From positions 62,001-126,000 of the forward strand of contig CAIPZV010000043.1 of the NCBI GenBank assembly GCA_903869595.1: 64,000 nucleotides of DNA, written 5' to 3'. How positions within the stretch are numbered: position 1 is the stretch's first letter; each line of letters starts with the position of its first letter. Both the position numbers and the translations under genes were made by a program. The notes beneath the pieces are model-generated. The model saw only the letters and a program-made list of their open reading frames with translations. It was not told the DNA's origin and searched no databases. Positions 1 to 12,867 of this stretch are shown here, piece by piece. This stretch comes from an uncultured beta proteobacterium (GTDB taxonomy: Bacteria; Pseudomonadota; Gammaproteobacteria; Burkholderiales; Burkholderiaceae_C).

Positions 1-411
1 GTCGCGGCCCCGCAGGAGGCTGCCGCCCCGGCGCCGCCAGCGTCCCAAGCCGGGCAGGATGATGCAGCACAAATCGCGCCCACCCCAATGCCCGCAGCGT
101 CCATGCCCGAGGTGCCTGTTGTGCCTGCAATGCCTACCGCATCGGATCGCAGCGCATCCGCTACCAAGGTTGTGCAATCGGTGCTGCTGTTCAAGGCGCG
201 CGGCAGCACCTGGATTGAAGTCGCCGATGCCAAAGGAACGGTATTGTTGCGACGGACATTGGCGGCCGCTGAGGCCGCCGAGGTGGGCGGGGAGCTACCG
301 CTTTCGGTGGTGATTGGCCGGGCCGACCATACCGAGGTTTGGGTGCGCGGCGCGGTGTTCCCTTTGGAGACGCATACCCAGGACAATGTTGCCAGATTCA
401 AGGTGCCATGA
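1..411 (+). CDS. rodZ: RodZ cytoskeletal protein, C-terminal part (5' end outside window)
   Basis: The reading frame is open from base 1 and ends at TGA 409-411, giving the last 136 residues. The first 50 or so are rich in Ala and Pro, like the periplasmic linker of RodZ. The rest, starting around [11 protein letters not shown], matches the DUF4115 beta domain that closes RodZ-type proteins. RodZ spans the inner membrane, binds MreB through an N-terminal helix-turn-helix domain (not in the window) and helps set rod shape. Its place directly before ispG is the usual order in Burkholderiales. The stop overlaps the ispG start, so the two are probably translated together. Confidence 0.85.
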   Translation, partial: VAAPQEAAAPAPPASQAGQDDAAQIAPTPMPAASMPEVPVVPAMPTASDRSASATKVVQSVLLFKARGSTWIEVADAKGTVLLRRTLAAAEAAEVGGELPLSVVIGRADHTEVWVRGAVFPLETHTQDNVARFKVP

Positions 412-1676
412 TGACAAGCCAGACTGTTTTGAATTCCAATGGCGTCGCCTCACGCCAAGGCCTGCAGGCCCTCGTGCGCTGGGGCAGTAACGTAGTGACC
501 ATCGGCGGCGGGGCGCCAGTGCGTATCCAGTCCATGACCAATACCGATACGGTGGACGTGATCGGCACCGCTATCCAGGTCAAGGAATTGGCGCTGGCCG
601 GTTCTGAGATGGTGCGCATCACCGTCAATACGCCGGAAGCGGCGCAGGCGGTTCCGCACATCCGTGAGCAATTGGACCGCATGGGTATCGCCGTGCCCTT
701 GGTCGGTGATTTCCATTATAACGGCCACCGCTTGCTGACGGATTTTCCGGATTGTGCGCAGGCGTTGTCCAAATACCGCATCAATCCCGGCAACGTGGGC
801 AAGGGCGACAAAAAAGACCGCCAGTTCGGGCAAATGATTGAAGCGGCCATGCGCTGGGATAAGGCGGTGCGCATTGGCGTGAATTGGGGCAGCTTAGATC
901 AGGAGTTGCTGGCTGATTTGATGGACGCCAATAGCAAACTGCCCGAGCCGCGCAATTACAAACAGGTGATGTACCAGGCCTTGATCAGCTCGGCGGTGGG
1001 TTCGGCGCAGTTGGCGCAATCCATGGGCATGGCGGCCAATCAGATCATTATTTCCTGCAAAGTCAGTGGCGTGCAGGACTTGATCGCGGTTTATCGCGAA
1101 TTGGGTCGCAGCACGTCTTATCCCTTGCATTTGGGCCTTACCGAGGCGGGTATGGGCACCAAAGGTACGGTGGCTTCCGCTGCAGCTTTGTCGGTATTGT
1201 TGCAAGAGGGCATTGGCGACACTATCCGTGTGTCGCTCACCCCGGCACCCGGCGAGTCGCGTAACCAAGAGGTAGTGATAGCTGCTGAGATTTTGCAGGC
1301 TTTGGGCTTGCGTGCTTTTGTGCCCAGCGTCACCGCCTGTCCAGGGTGTGGCCGCACCACCAGCACCACCTTTCAGGAGCTCACCCAACAGATCGACAAC
1401 TTTCTGCGTGACCAAATGCCGGTCTGGCGCAAAGAGTTCCCCGGCGTGGAAAGCCTCAAGGTCGCAGTCATGGGCTGCATCGTTAACGGTCCGGGCGAGA
1501 GCAAGCATGCCGATATCGGCATTAGTCTGCCGGGCACTGGCGAGGCGCCTGCCGCGCCGGTATTCATCGACGGCGAAAAACGCATGACGCTGCGCGGGGA
1601 TGCGATTGCCACCGAATTCCAAGCGGTGGTGGAAAACTATATCCGCGAGCGTTTTGGCGCACCGGCTCTCAAATAA
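408..1676 (+). CDS. ispG: 4-hydroxy-3-methylbut-2-en-1-yl diphosphate synthase
   Basis: IspG carries out the reductive step of the MEP isoprenoid pathway that makes HMBPP, using a [4Fe-4S] cluster. The cluster cysteines are visible: Cys311 and Cys314 in ACPGCGRT and Cys357 in [10 protein letters not shown]. The N-terminal TIM-barrel part begins at [19 protein letters not shown]. The start is one of two adjacent ATG codons (408 or 411). I use 408, which overlaps the rodZ stop; the frame stays open upstream, but that sequence lies inside rodZ. The 422 aa length fits the family in this group, where the protein carries an insertion relative to the 372 aa E. coli enzyme. hisS follows after 10 bases. 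Confidence 0.96.
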   Translation: MMTSQTVLNSNGVASRQGLQALVRWGSNVVTIGGGAPVRIQSMTNTDTVDVIGTAIQVKELALAGSEMVRITVNTPEAAQAVPHIREQLDRMGIAVPLVGDFHYNGHRLLTDFPDCAQALSKYRINPGNVGKGDKKDRQFGQMIEAAMRWDKAVRIGVNWGSLDQELLADLMDANSKLPEPRNYKQVMYQALISSAVGSAQLAQSMGMAANQIIISCKVSGVQDLIAVYRELGRSTSYPLHLGLTEAGMGTKGTVASAAALSVLLQEGIGDTIRVSLTPAPGESRNQEVVIAAEILQALGLRAFVPSVTACPGCGRTTSTTFQELTQQIDNFLRDQMPVWRKEFPGVESLKVAVMGCIVNGPGESKHADIGISLPGTGEAPAAPVFIDGEKRMTLRGDAIATEFQAVVENYIRERFGAPALK

Positions 1677-1686
1677 AACCAACTCT

Positions 1687-3000
1687 ATGAATCAAGCACC
1701 ATCGCCGCGCAAGGCGGAACGCCTGGTGGCCGTCAAAGGCATGAACGATATCTTGCCGCCGGAATCGGCGCGCTGGGAAGACCTAGAGGCGCGCGTTCGC
1801 GCGCTGATGCGGCGCTATGCCTACGAGAGCATCCGCACCCCGATAGTGGAGCCCACCGCCCTGTTTGTGCGTGGTCTGGGCGAGGTGACGGACATTGTTG
1901 AAAAGGAAATGTATTCCTTTGAAGACCGCTTGAACGGCGAGCAACTGACGCTGCGCCCCGAAAATACCGCCGGTTTGGTGCGTGCCGTGGTCGAGCACAA
2001 CCTCTTGTACAACGGTGGTAAGCGCCTGTTTTACATCGGCCCTATGTTTCGCCACGAACGCCCGCAGCGCGGGCGGTACCGCCAGTTCTACCAAATTGGT
2101 GCAGAAGCCCTGGGCTTTGCCGGACCGGAACTGGATGCCGAATTGATTTTGATGGCGCATGCGCTTTGGAAAGAGCTGGGCCTTCAAGGTGTCCAATTGC
2201 ATATCAATAACTTGGGCCAACCGGACGAGCGCAAATTGCATCGCGCGGCTTTGATTGCGTATTTTGAGCAGCATGATGGGGTGCTTGACGCCGACTCGCG
2301 CCGCCGCTTGCACCTCAATCCATTGCGCTTGCTCGATAGCAAAAACCCGGCCATGCAGGCAGTGATTGAGGGCGCCCCGCGTCTCATGGATTTCCAGGGC
2401 GATGCATCGCGCGCGCATTTGGACGCGGTGCTGGACATCTTGAAGGCCAATGGCGTGGATTACGTCATCAATCCCCGTCTGGTGCGCGGCATGGACTATT
2501 ACAACCTTACCGTGTTTGAGTTTGTCACCACCGAGCTGGGCTCACAAGGGACGATATGCGGTGGTGGCCGCTACGACTATTTGGTGGAAGAAGTGGGTGG
2601 CAAGCCTGCGCCGGCCGTCGGCTGGGCGCTGGGTATGGAGCGTTTACTGGAACTGCTCAAGACGCAGGGCGTGCAGGGCGAGCCAAACGCGCCGAATGCA
2701 TTTGCCGTAGTCACCGATAAAAATTTCCTGCCCGATGCGGTGCGAACCCTGGAGCAATTGCGTGGTGCGGGTGTGGCGGTGCAGCTGCACGCCAGCGCGG
2801 ACGGCACCATGGCGAGCATGAAATCGCAGTTCAAAAAGGCCGACGCTTCGGGCGCACGATTCGCCTTGGTGTTCGGTGCAGACGAAATGGCAGGCGGCCA
2901 TCTCAGCATCAAAGACTTGCGCAACGCATCGACCCCGCAGCGCACGGTGGCGCTGACAGACTGGGCGCAATGGGCGCAAAGCCTACAATCCCACGCTTAA
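1687..3000 (+). CDS. hisS: Histidine--tRNA ligase
   Basis: This class II aminoacyl-tRNA synthetase charges tRNA-His in the cytoplasm. It has the motif 2 region [20 protein letters not shown], the histidine-specific stretch [15 protein letters not shown], and motif 3 around [12 protein letters not shown]. The C-terminal anticodon-binding domain covers roughly the last 100 residues. The start is ATG 1687 ([11 protein letters not shown]), giving 437 aa, a normal length; the frame extends upstream but only into ispG. The gene lies between ispG and yfgM with spacers of about 10 bases, so it is probably part of one operon running from rodZ to der. Confidence 0.97.
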   Translation: MNQAPSPRKAERLVAVKGMNDILPPESARWEDLEARVRALMRRYAYESIRTPIVEPTALFVRGLGEVTDIVEKEMYSFEDRLNGEQLTLRPENTAGLVRAVVEHNLLYNGGKRLFYIGPMFRHERPQRGRYRQFYQIGAEALGFAGPELDAELILMAHALWKELGLQGVQLHINNLGQPDERKLHRAALIAYFEQHDGVLDADSRRRLHLNPLRLLDSKNPAMQAVIEGAPRLMDFQGDASRAHLDAVLDILKANGVDYVINPRLVRGMDYYNLTVFEFVTTELGSQGTICGGGRYDYLVEEVGGKPAPAVGWALGMERLLELLKTQGVQGEPNAPNAFAVVTDKNFLPDAVRTLEQLRGAGVAVQLHASADGTMASMKSQFKKADASGARFALVFGADEMAGGHLSIKDLRNASTPQRTVALTDWAQWAQSLQSHA

Positions 3001-3012
3001 CCACGTATTGCC

Positions 3013-3693
3013 ATGGCCAACCAACTAGACCTCGAAGAACAAGAACAGCTTGACCAACTCAAGCACTTCTGGAACCAATACGGCAACCTGATTACCGGGC
3101 TGCTCATCGTCATACTCGGCGCAGTGGCCGCTTGGAACGGCTACCACTACTGGCAGCGCAGCCAGGCCGCCCAGTCGGCGGCCATGTTCGATGAAATGAG
3201 CAAATCCGTGGCAGCGGGTGATATGGCCATGGCCCAGCGCACCTTCTCGGACATGAAAGAGCGCTACGCAGCTGCCACCTATACCCAACAGGCCGCCCTA
3301 GCTTTGGCGCGCCAAGCCAGCGATAAAGGCGATAACGATACGGCGAAAACGGCTTTGCAGTGGGTGGTGGATAAATCGGGCGACGAGGGTTACGCGGCGA
3401 TTGCTCGCTTGCGCCTAGCCAATATGTTCTTCGACGCTAAGGACTACGCGCAGGCCTTGGTGCTGCTCGATGGCGTAAAAGACGACGCCTTTACCGCTTT
3501 GGTGGCAGATCGCAAGGGCGATATTTTTGCCGTTCAGGACAAGCGTTCGGAGGCCAAGGCAGCGTATCTGCAGGCCTATCAAAAATTAGAAGAGCGTGCG
3601 CAATATCGGCGCGTGGTGCAGGTCAAGCTCAATGCGCTAGGAGTGGATCCTGAGGCTTCCAATGCGCCCAAGGCAACTGAGGGGCAGAAGTAA
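3013..3693 (+). CDS. yfgM: YfgM-like ancillary SecYEG translocon subunit, TPR protein
   Basis: A 226 aa protein with a short cytoplasmic N-terminus (DLEEQEQLDQLKHFW), one membrane helix at about residues 24-46, and a periplasmic helical repeat region. This is the layout of YfgM, which contacts the Sec translocon and periplasmic chaperones. The repeat region contains TPR-like stretches rich in Ala and Leu. Position between hisS and bamB is the conserved order. Its TAA stop at 3691-3693 overlaps the bamB ATG by one base, so translation is probably coupled. Confidence 0.9.
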   Translation: MANQLDLEEQEQLDQLKHFWNQYGNLITGLLIVILGAVAAWNGYHYWQRSQAAQSAAMFDEMSKSVAAGDMAMAQRTFSDMKERYAAATYTQQAALALARQASDKGDNDTAKTALQWVVDKSGDEGYAAIARLRLANMFFDAKDYAQALVLLDGVKDDAFTALVADRKGDIFAVQDKRSEAKAAYLQAYQKLEERAQYRRVVQVKLNALGVDPEASNAPKATEGQK

Positions 3694-4829
3694 TGGCGCA
3701 GGATCGCTCTCCTTTGCGCAGACTGTGGGCCTTATGGGCCTGCTGCTTGGCGATAGCGCTGAGCGCTTGCGCCAGTTTTGAAAAACCCAAACCCGAGCCC
3801 TTGGAAGCCAATCCCGCCACACTGGCCGTTAAGGAAGTTTGGCGTGTCAACTTAGGCGCCACGGCATCCCCCCTAGAGATGCGCGCCGTCGGTGCAACGT
3901 TGTGGGCTGCGGCCAGCCAAGGTGATTTGAACCTGATCGATGCTGCCAACGGCCAAGTGCGTGCGCGCTCCAGTACAGGGCAGCCGATTAGTGCCGGTGT
4001 CGGTGCGGACAAGCAGTTTGTGGCGGTAGTGAGCCGCGACAACCAGTTGATTGTGCAAAGCGAGCAAAAGGAACTTTGGCGTCAGAAAATCCCATCGCTG
4101 GTAGTTACCCCGCCTTTGGTGGCGGGTGAGCGGGTATTTGTTTTGGCAGCGGACCGCACGGTTTATGCCTTTGATGCCGCCAACGGGCGCAAGCTGTGGA
4201 TGCAACAGCGTTCCGGTGAATCTTTGTTACTGGCCCAGGCAGGTTTATTGACGGCTGTGGGCGATACCCTTCTGGCCGCCCAAGGCGGGCGCTTGCTCGG
4301 TTTGAACCCGCAAAACGGATCGTTGCGCTGGGATGTGCAAGTGGCCAGCGGGCGGGGCGTTAACGAGGTGGAACGACTGGCCGATTTGGTATCGGGCGTC
4401 AGCCGAGTGGCAGATTCGGTTTGTTTACGTTCTTTTCAGTACGCCGTCTCCTGCGTGGACACACGAACCGGCCGCAGTGTGTGGAATAAATCCGCCGCTG
4501 GCGCTTCGGGCATCGGTGGTGATTCCCAAACCGTATTCGGCACCGAGAGTGATGGCAAAGTGATCGCCTGGCGCCGTGCCGATGGCGAAAAACTATGGAC
4601 CAACGAAAAATTGCGCTTTCGCAGCGTGACCGGCCCCACTTTGGCGGGAGGCGCTTTGCTGCTGGGCGATGGCGATGGCAATCTCCACTTTCTCTCGCCC
4701 CCCGACGGCAAGCTCTTAAACCGTCTTAGCACCGATGGCTCACCGATTGTTTCTGCGCCTGTGTGGCTTGCTTCGACCTGGGTGGTAGTCACCGAGCGCG
4801 GTAATGTCATCGGGTTCAGGGCGCAATAG
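3693..4829 (+). CDS. bamB: Outer membrane assembly lipoprotein BamB
   Basis: BamB is a lipoprotein of the BAM complex that inserts beta-barrel proteins into the outer membrane. The N-terminus has a positively charged start, a hydrophobic stretch and a lipobox LSAC with the lipidated residue at Cys26. The remainder shows the repeated beta-propeller blades typical of PQQ-like repeats, for example [30 protein letters not shown] and [10 protein letters not shown]. At 378 aa it has the expected size. It sits between yfgM and der, as in many proteobacteria. Confidence 0.95.
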   Translation: MAQDRSPLRRLWALWACCLAIALSACASFEKPKPEPLEANPATLAVKEVWRVNLGATASPLEMRAVGATLWAAASQGDLNLIDAANGQVRARSSTGQPISAGVGADKQFVAVVSRDNQLIVQSEQKELWRQKIPSLVVTPPLVAGERVFVLAADRTVYAFDAANGRKLWMQQRSGESLLLAQAGLLTAVGDTLLAAQGGRLLGLNPQNGSLRWDVQVASGRGVNEVERLADLVSGVSRVADSVCLRSFQYAVSCVDTRTGRSVWNKSAAGASGIGGDSQTVFGTESDGKVIAWRRADGEKLWTNEKLRFRSVTGPTLAGGALLLGDGDGNLHFLSPPDGKLLNRLSTDGSPIVSAPVWLASTWVVVTERGNVIGFRAQ

Positions 4830-4849
4830 GCCTTCGGGGCCTGCACTGC

Positions 4850-6187
4850 ATGAAACCGGTTATCGCTCTGGTGGGTCGGCCTAATGTAGGCAAATCCACG
4901 CTTTTCAATCGCCTGACCAAGACCCGTGACGCCATCGTTGCCGACTTTGCCGGATTGACGCGGGATCGCCACTACGGCAATGCCAAGCACGGCAAGCAAG
5001 AAATCATCGTGGTCGATACCGGTGGTTTCGAGCCCGATGCGACGACCGGCATCTTCAAAGAAATGGCCAAGCAAACCCGCCAAGCCGTGGCCGAAGCCGA
5101 TGCCGTGCTTTTTATCGTGGATGCCCGTGGCGGCGTGTCTGCGCAAGACCACGAAATCGCCAAATACCTGCGCCGCCTGGGCAAGATTAGCTATGTGGTA
5201 GCGAACAAAGCCGAAGGCTTGACCGAGAGCTCGCAGTTCGGTGAGTTTTATGAATTGGGGCTGGGCGGTGTGATTGCGGTGTCGGCAGCCCACGGGCAAG
5301 GCATCCGCACCTTGATGGACCAGGTGATGGCGCCATTTGCGCCCGACCCGGACGCGCCTGAGCCCGAAGAAGCTAATCCTGGGGCGATCAAACTGGCGGT
5401 AGCAGGGCGCCCGAACGTGGGCAAATCCACGCTGATCAACACCTGGCTGGGCGAAGAGCGCTTAGTAGCCTTTGATTTGCCCGGCACCACGCGCGACACG
5501 ATTTCCATTCCTTTTGAGCGTAGCGGCCAAAAATTTGAACTGATTGATACCGCAGGTCTGCGCCGCAAAGGCAAAGTCTTTGAAGCCATTGAAAAGTTTT
5601 CAGTGGTCAAAACTTTGCAGGCGATTGAATCGGCCAGCGTGGTGTTGCTGCTGATCGATGCGATAGAAGGGGTGACCGACCAAGACGCCCATATTGCCGG
5701 CTATATCTTAGAGTCGGGGCGGGCGGTAGTCGTAGCGGTGAATAAATGGGATGCGGTGGACGAATACCAGCGGGAGCTAGTTAAACGTTCGCTGGAAACC
5801 CGCTTGGGATTTTTGAAGTTTGCCGCATTGCATTTGATCTCTGCGCGCAAGCGTCAGGGTCTGGGTCCTGTGTGGGATTCGATTGCGCAGGCGCACCGCG
5901 CAGCCAATTGCAAAATGCCCACGCCCGTGCTGACGCGTTTGCTGCTGGAAGCGGTGCAGTTTCAGACGCCCAAGAAAACCGGCATGTACCGGCCTAAATT
6001 GCGCTATGCCCACCAAGGCGGCATGAATCCACCGATTATTGTGGTCCATGGCAATTCGCTCGAACATGTGACGGAAGCCTACAAGCGTTTTCTGGAAGGG
6101 CGTTTTCGTAAAGAATTTAATTTGGTGGGCACACCTTTGCGTATCCAAATGAAGTCCGCCGCCAACCCCTTTGCCGATAAGGGTTAG
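4850..6187 (+). CDS. der: Ribosome biogenesis GTPase Der (EngA)
   Basis: Der is an essential GTPase with two tandem G domains that acts in 50S subunit maturation. The first P-loop GRPNVGKS is at residues 9-16 and the second, the same sequence, at 186-193. Switch II motifs DTGGF and DTAGL follow in each domain. The C-terminal KH-like domain is recognisable by its closing part ([16 protein letters not shown]). At 445 aa the length is normal. It lies 20 bases after bamB; the short gap holds a small 5-bp hairpin. The hfq gene follows. Confidence 0.97.
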   Translation: MKPVIALVGRPNVGKSTLFNRLTKTRDAIVADFAGLTRDRHYGNAKHGKQEIIVVDTGGFEPDATTGIFKEMAKQTRQAVAEADAVLFIVDARGGVSAQDHEIAKYLRRLGKISYVVANKAEGLTESSQFGEFYELGLGGVIAVSAAHGQGIRTLMDQVMAPFAPDPDAPEPEEANPGAIKLAVAGRPNVGKSTLINTWLGEERLVAFDLPGTTRDTISIPFERSGQKFELIDTAGLRRKGKVFEAIEKFSVVKTLQAIESASVVLLLIDAIEGVTDQDAHIAGYILESGRAVVVAVNKWDAVDEYQRELVKRSLETRLGFLKFAALHLISARKRQGLGPVWDSIAQAHRAANCKMPTPVLTRLLLEAVQFQTPKKTGMYRPKLRYAHQGGMNPPIIVVHGNSLEHVTEAYKRFLEGRFRKEFNLVGTPLRIQMKSAANPFADKG

Positions 6188-6294
6188 CCAGTTCGACGCA
6201 CGCGTTTAGCCCGTAAATTGACCTAGCGCACTGAGAATCCCTTACCAATGTGGTATCTTCAACCGTTCTTACTACTTTCAACACGGAAAATATC

Positions 6295-6543
6295 GTGAAC
6301 AACAAAAGTCAACTTCTCCAAGATCCCTTTCTTAACGCCTTGCGCCGGGAACATATCCCTGTGGCGGTTTATCTGGTCAACGGTATCAAGCTGCAGGGAC
6401 AGATTGAATCCTTTGACCAGTACGTGGTTTTGCTGCGTAACACCGTGACCCAAATGGTCTACAAGCATGCAATTTCCACTATCGTGCCGGGGCGTGCAGT
6501 TAATTTCGCGATGAGCCCTGCCGACGGTGCAGAAGCTCCTTGA
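6295..6543 (+). CDS. hfq: RNA chaperone Hfq
   Basis: Hfq forms a hexameric ring that pairs small RNAs with mRNAs. The Sm1 motif ([20 protein letters not shown]) and the Sm2 region ([10 protein letters not shown]) are both complete. I place the start at GTG 6295, giving [11 protein letters not shown] as the beginning, which is how this family normally starts, with GGA 7 bases upstream. An in-frame ATG at 6250 would add 15 residues that do not look like Hfq. The product is then 82 aa, typical for betaproteobacteria, with a short C-terminal tail. hflX follows, as in E. coli. Confidence 0.95.
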   Translation: MNNKSQLLQDPFLNALRREHIPVAVYLVNGIKLQGQIESFDQYVVLLRNTVTQMVYKHAISTIVPGRAVNFAMSPADGAEAP

Positions 6544-6554
6544 TAACGTTACCG

Positions 6555-6574
6555 AGCGGCCCTTTCGGGCTGCT
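6555..6574 (+). other. Hairpin between hfq and hflX
   Basis: AGCGGCCC (6555-6562) pairs with GGGCTGCT (6567-6574), an 8-bp stem with one G-U pair and a TTTC loop, starting 12 bases after the hfq stop. No T-run follows, so it does not look like a classical terminator. It may stabilise the hfq 3' end or limit read-through into hflX. Confidence 0.6.
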
Positions 6575-6591
6575 GCGTACGCAGACCTGAT

Positions 6592-7764
6592 TTGACGTCT
6601 CGACAAGCTGCCCCCAGCGTGCGCACCATTCTGGTGGGCGTCGATTTAGGCCTTGCGAATTTTGATTCCACATTGGATGAGCTAGGTCAATTGGCGCAAA
6701 CCGCGGGCATGGAGCCGGTAGCCCGGGTCGTTTGCAAGCGCCGTGCCCCGGATGCGGCCTTGTTTGTAGGCACCGGCAAGGCCGACGAAATCAAACTGCT
6801 GGCCCAAAGCTTGGGCGCTCAGGAAATACTGTTCGACCAAAGCCTCAGCCCCGGCCAACAACGCAACCTAGAGCGGCGGTTGGAAATGCCGGTGAACGAC
6901 CGGACCTTTCTGATTCTCGAAATTTTCGCCCAGCGCGCGCGCAGCCACGAGGGCAAGTTGCAAGTGGAACTGGCGCGGCTGCAATACCTAAGCACCCGTT
7001 TGGTACGGCGCTGGTCGCATTTGGAGCGCCAGCGTGGCGGCATCGGTACCCGTGGCGGCCCTGGTGAGACACAGATTGAACTGGACCGGCGCATGATCGC
7101 CAACAACATCAATCGCACCAAAGAGCAATTGGACAAAGTTAAGCGCCAGCGCCAGACCCAGCGCAAACAGCGCGACCGGCGCGGTGCTTTTAATATCTCG
7201 CTCATCGGGTATACCAATGCGGGCAAATCCACCTTGTTTAATGCACTGGTCAAAGCGCGTGCCTATGCGGCGGACCAGTTGTTTGCCACGCTCGATACCA
7301 CCACCCGCCAATTGTATTTGGGCGAAGCGGCGCGTTCGGTTTCGCTGTCCGATACCGTAGGCTTTATCCGCGATCTGCCGCACGGTCTGGTGGACGCGTT
7401 CCAGGCCACCTTGCAAGAAGCGGTGGACGCTGACTTACTGCTGCAAGTGGTGGACGCGTCCAACCCGGATTACATGCTGCAAATTGAGCAAGTGCAGCGC
7501 GTACTGGTGGAGATCGGTGCCGACAAAGTGCCGCAAATATTGGTGTTTAATAAGATCGACGCCATGCCCGAATCCCGGCTGCCTTTGCAAAGTAGGGACT
7601 ACTTTGAGCTGGACGGCGAGCAGACACCCCGTATTTTTCTTAGTGCACAGGCCGGCACCGGGATTGCGCAGTTGCGCAGCCTGCTCGCACAAACGGCTGC
7701 CGCGGGCCCGGTTTTGGCGTCCGGCCAGCCCCAATCCCCCGTGATCTTTGAGGCCGACTCGTAA
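6592..7764 (+). CDS. hflX: GTPase HflX
   Basis: HflX is a ribosome-splitting GTPase that rescues stalled ribosomes under stress. The N-terminal HflX domain is followed by a helical segment rich in Arg and Lys (residues about 160-200) and a G domain with P-loop GYTNAGKS and switch II DTVGFIRDLPHGLVDAF. The substrate-loop region GIGTRGGPGETQ is intact. The first in-frame start is TTG 6592; GTG 6619 is an alternative that would begin at RTILVGVD. No clear ribosome binding site precedes either, so the start is uncertain. Length 390 aa is slightly short but complete. Confidence 0.94.
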   Translation: MTSRQAAPSVRTILVGVDLGLANFDSTLDELGQLAQTAGMEPVARVVCKRRAPDAALFVGTGKADEIKLLAQSLGAQEILFDQSLSPGQQRNLERRLEMPVNDRTFLILEIFAQRARSHEGKLQVELARLQYLSTRLVRRWSHLERQRGGIGTRGGPGETQIELDRRMIANNINRTKEQLDKVKRQRQTQRKQRDRRGAFNISLIGYTNAGKSTLFNALVKARAYAADQLFATLDTTTRQLYLGEAARSVSLSDTVGFIRDLPHGLVDAFQATLQEAVDADLLLQVVDASNPDYMLQIEQVQRVLVEIGADKVPQILVFNKIDAMPESRLPLQSRDYFELDGEQTPRIFLSAQAGTGIAQLRSLLAQTAAAGPVLASGQPQSPVIFEADS

Positions 7765-7803
7765 TTGTGGACAATCGGGGGTTGCACATCGCAAGGTATA
7801 ACA

Positions 7804-9249
7804 ATGAAATTTTCAATGCCAACGCTTAGTTTTGTCGGAATCGTGGGGCGCTTGCGCGGCATGTTCAATCTCAATGACAGCCGTTGGGGGCGTTCGGATG
7901 ATGCCAAGTCTCCCGCAGGCAGTGGGCCAGATGGACCTTCCAACCCGCAGGAACCAGCTGGACGGCCTGATGCCAAGCCTGAAGCCAAGCCCGCCGACAC
8001 CCGGCCCGAAGCGCCAACCCCTAACAACCCCGCCAATGATCGCCCTAGAGCAGGCCAACGCCCCGGCGCCAACGCGGGTCCGCCGGATTTAGATGAACTG
8101 TGGCGCGATTTCAACCGCAAACTCAACGGTTGGATGGGCGGCGTTAAGCGCGGTGGTGGGGGCGGACGCGGAACGGGTAGCCCGATTCCGCCGGATTTCA
8201 AGAATATTCAGATGGGTGGCGGGCTCATTGCAGGCGTACTGCTGCTGATCTGGTTGGCAACCGGCTTTTTCATTGTCCAAGAGGGCCAGCAGGCGGTCAT
8301 CACGCAGTTCGGTCGTTATAAATCCACGGTCAATGCCGGTTTTAACTGGCGTCTGCCGTATCCGATTCAGCGCCATGAATTGGTGTTTGTCACGCAAATC
8401 CGTTCTGTGGATGTGGGCCGCGACAACGTGCTTAAAGCCACCGGCTTGCGTGAGTCGGCCATGCTGACCCAGGACGAGAACATCCTGGATATCAAATTTG
8501 CCGTGCAGTACCGCTTGAGCGATGCACGCGCCTTTTTGTTTGAAAGCAAGAACCCGACAGACGCGGTAGTGCAAGCGGCTGAAACCTCGGTGCGCGAGGT
8601 ACTCGGTAAGATGAAAATGGACGCGGCGCTTTCCGAAGAGCGCGACCAAATCGCCCCTCGCGTGCGCGCCATGATGCAAGAGATCTTGGACCGTTACAAA
8701 GTGGGTGTCGAAGTGGTCGCCATCAACTTGCAGCAGGGCGGCGTACGCCCGCCCGAGCAGGTGCAAGCCTCGTTTGACGATGTGCTTAAAGCCGGACAGG
8801 AGCGCGAACGCGCCAAGAACGAAGCCCAAGCCTATGCCAACGATGTGATACCGCGTGCAGTAGGCTCGGCGGCCCGCTTGAAAGAAGAGGCAGACGCTTA
8901 CAAAGCCCGGGTAGTAGCCCAAGCCCAAGGTGATGCGCAGCGCTTTAGGTCGGTGTTCAACGAATACCAAAAAGCGCCGCAGGTTACGCGGGACCGCATG
9001 TACCTCGATGCCATGCAGCAAATCTATACCAACGTTACCAAGGTGCTGGTCGATACCCATCAAGGCGCGACTTTGTTAAACCTGCCCCTGGAAAAAATAC
9101 TGCAAATGAATGCAGCCAGTGAGCCACTGGGCTTGCCCGCTGCTGCGGCCAACGCCGCAGTTGTGCCCCCGACCCCCTTGCCCGCAGCCAACGCGGTGGA
9201 CCCACGAAGCCGCGAAGCAGCGCGCACCCGTGAGCGCGATGTGCGCTAG
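7804..9249 (+). CDS. hflK: HflK, subunit of the HflKC membrane complex regulating FtsH
   Basis: HflK and HflC form a cage-like membrane assembly around the FtsH protease. This 481 aa protein has a long N-terminal region rich in Gly, Pro and Asn, one membrane helix around GLIAGVLLLIWLATGFF, and a SPFH/band 7 domain starting at EGQQAVITQFGRY. The C-terminal half is the long helical part. I use ATG 7804, preceded by AAGG at 7794; an alternative ATG 7861 would begin MFNLNDSRWGR, which also resembles family starts. hflC follows after 9 bases. Confidence 0.94.
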   Translation: MKFSMPTLSFVGIVGRLRGMFNLNDSRWGRSDDAKSPAGSGPDGPSNPQEPAGRPDAKPEAKPADTRPEAPTPNNPANDRPRAGQRPGANAGPPDLDELWRDFNRKLNGWMGGVKRGGGGGRGTGSPIPPDFKNIQMGGGLIAGVLLLIWLATGFFIVQEGQQAVITQFGRYKSTVNAGFNWRLPYPIQRHELVFVTQIRSVDVGRDNVLKATGLRESAMLTQDENILDIKFAVQYRLSDARAFLFESKNPTDAVVQAAETSVREVLGKMKMDAALSEERDQIAPRVRAMMQEILDRYKVGVEVVAINLQQGGVRPPEQVQASFDDVLKAGQERERAKNEAQAYANDVIPRAVGSAARLKEEADAYKARVVAQAQGDAQRFRSVFNEYQKAPQVTRDRMYLDAMQQIYTNVTKVLVDTHQGATLLNLPLEKILQMNAASEPLGLPAAAANAAVVPPTPLPAANAVDPRSREAARTRERDVR

Positions 9250-9258
9250 GAGAACAGC

Positions 9259-10161
9259 ATGAACCGCATTGGATTTATTGTTTCTAGTTTGTTGGTGCTC
9301 TTGGCACTGGCCAGTTCCACCCTTTTTGTCGTGGACCAGCGCCAGTTTGGCGTAGTCTATGCCCTAGGCCAAATCAAGGAAGTGATTACCGAGCCGGGTT
9401 TGAATTGGAAGCTGCCGCCGCCATTTCAAAACGTGTCCTATATCGACAAACGTTTGTTGACTTTGGACAGCAGCGATACTGAACCTATGTTGACCGCAGA
9501 AAAGCAGCGGGTGGTGATCGACTGGTACGTGCGCTGGCGCATTTCCGAGCCTACGGAGTACATCCGTAACGTGGGCTTGAATGAAGCGGCGGGCGCCAAC
9601 CAGCTTAACCGTGTGGTGCGCAATGCCTTCCAGGAAGAAATCAACAAGCGCACCGTCAAGGAGTTGCTGTCGCTCAAGCGCGAGGCTTTGATGTCTGACG
9701 TCAAGCGTGAAGTTTTGGAGAAAGTGAAGGGTGCCAAGCCCTGGGGCGTGGATGTGGTGGACGTGCGCATTACCCGCGTGGACTATGTGGAGGCGATTAC
9801 CGAGTCGGTCTATCGCCGTATGGAAGCGGAGCGTAAACGGGTGGCCAATGAATTGCGCTCCACCGGTGCGGCCGAGGGTGAAAAAATCCGCGCCGATGCC
9901 GACCGCCAGCGTGAGGTAACGATTGCCAACGCCTACCGCGACGCCCAAAAGATCAAGGGTGAGGGCGATGCCGAGGCAGCGCGTATTTACGCCGAGGCCT
10001 TTAACCGCGACCCTCAATTCGCCCAGTTTTACCGCAGCCTGGAAGCTTACAAAAACAGTTTCGCCAACAAGAGCGACGTGATGGTGCTAGACCCCTCGTC
10101 CAGCGAATTTTTCAAAGTCTTCCGCAACGGCGGTTCGGGCTCGGCACCGGTAAAAAAATAA
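9259..10161 (+). CDS. hflC: HflC, subunit of the HflKC membrane complex
   Basis: Partner of HflK: an N-terminal membrane anchor (residues about 5-25) and a SPFH domain beginning at VVDQRQFGVVYALGQI, followed by a long charged helix (EAERKRVANELRSTGAAEGE) and the closing region FAQFYRSLEAYKNSF. These are standard HflC features. At 300 aa it has the usual length. An AGGAGA ribosome binding site (9248-9253) lies just before the ATG. It ends the hflX-hflK-hflC unit. Confidence 0.95.
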   Translation: MNRIGFIVSSLLVLLALASSTLFVVDQRQFGVVYALGQIKEVITEPGLNWKLPPPFQNVSYIDKRLLTLDSSDTEPMLTAEKQRVVIDWYVRWRISEPTEYIRNVGLNEAAGANQLNRVVRNAFQEEINKRTVKELLSLKREALMSDVKREVLEKVKGAKPWGVDVVDVRITRVDYVEAITESVYRRMEAERKRVANELRSTGAAEGEKIRADADRQREVTIANAYRDAQKIKGEGDAEAARIYAEAFNRDPQFAQFYRSLEAYKNSFANKSDVMVLDPSSSEFFKVFRNGGSGSAPVKK

Positions 10162-10204
10162 GCGGCAGAGCGCCCGCGATTCCCGCTCCCTAGGGTACGG
10201 GGCA

Positions 10205-10243
10205 GGGGTTTGGCCGGTAAAATCGCGCTTTTAACCGAACCCC
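10205..10243 (+). promoter_or_regulatory. Hairpin and -10-like element upstream of hisZ
   Basis: GGGGTTTGG (10205-10213) can pair with CCGAACCCC (10235-10243) with one G-U pair. The loop contains TAAAAT (10218-10223) followed by a GC-rich stretch, a -10-like hexamer. I see no good -35. Promoter and hairpin readings are both possible. Confidence 0.35.
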
Positions 10244-10252
10244 ACTTTATCC

Positions 10253-12791
<2,539 letters not shown>

Positions 12792-12867
12792 AAGTGGCGC
12801 TTGCAAGGTCGTCGAAATTTGTAGCAGCGGTATCAGCCGCACAATCGTATTTACCAAGGAGCTGGGT

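Noticed and set aside
894..1682. 262-codon antisense ORF opposite ispG, and similar long antisense ORFs throughout (for example 1783-2418, 8089-9063, 27683-28843, 55443-56723)
   Set aside because: They mirror real genes in GC-rich DNA, are rich in His, Arg and Gln and have no family motifs.
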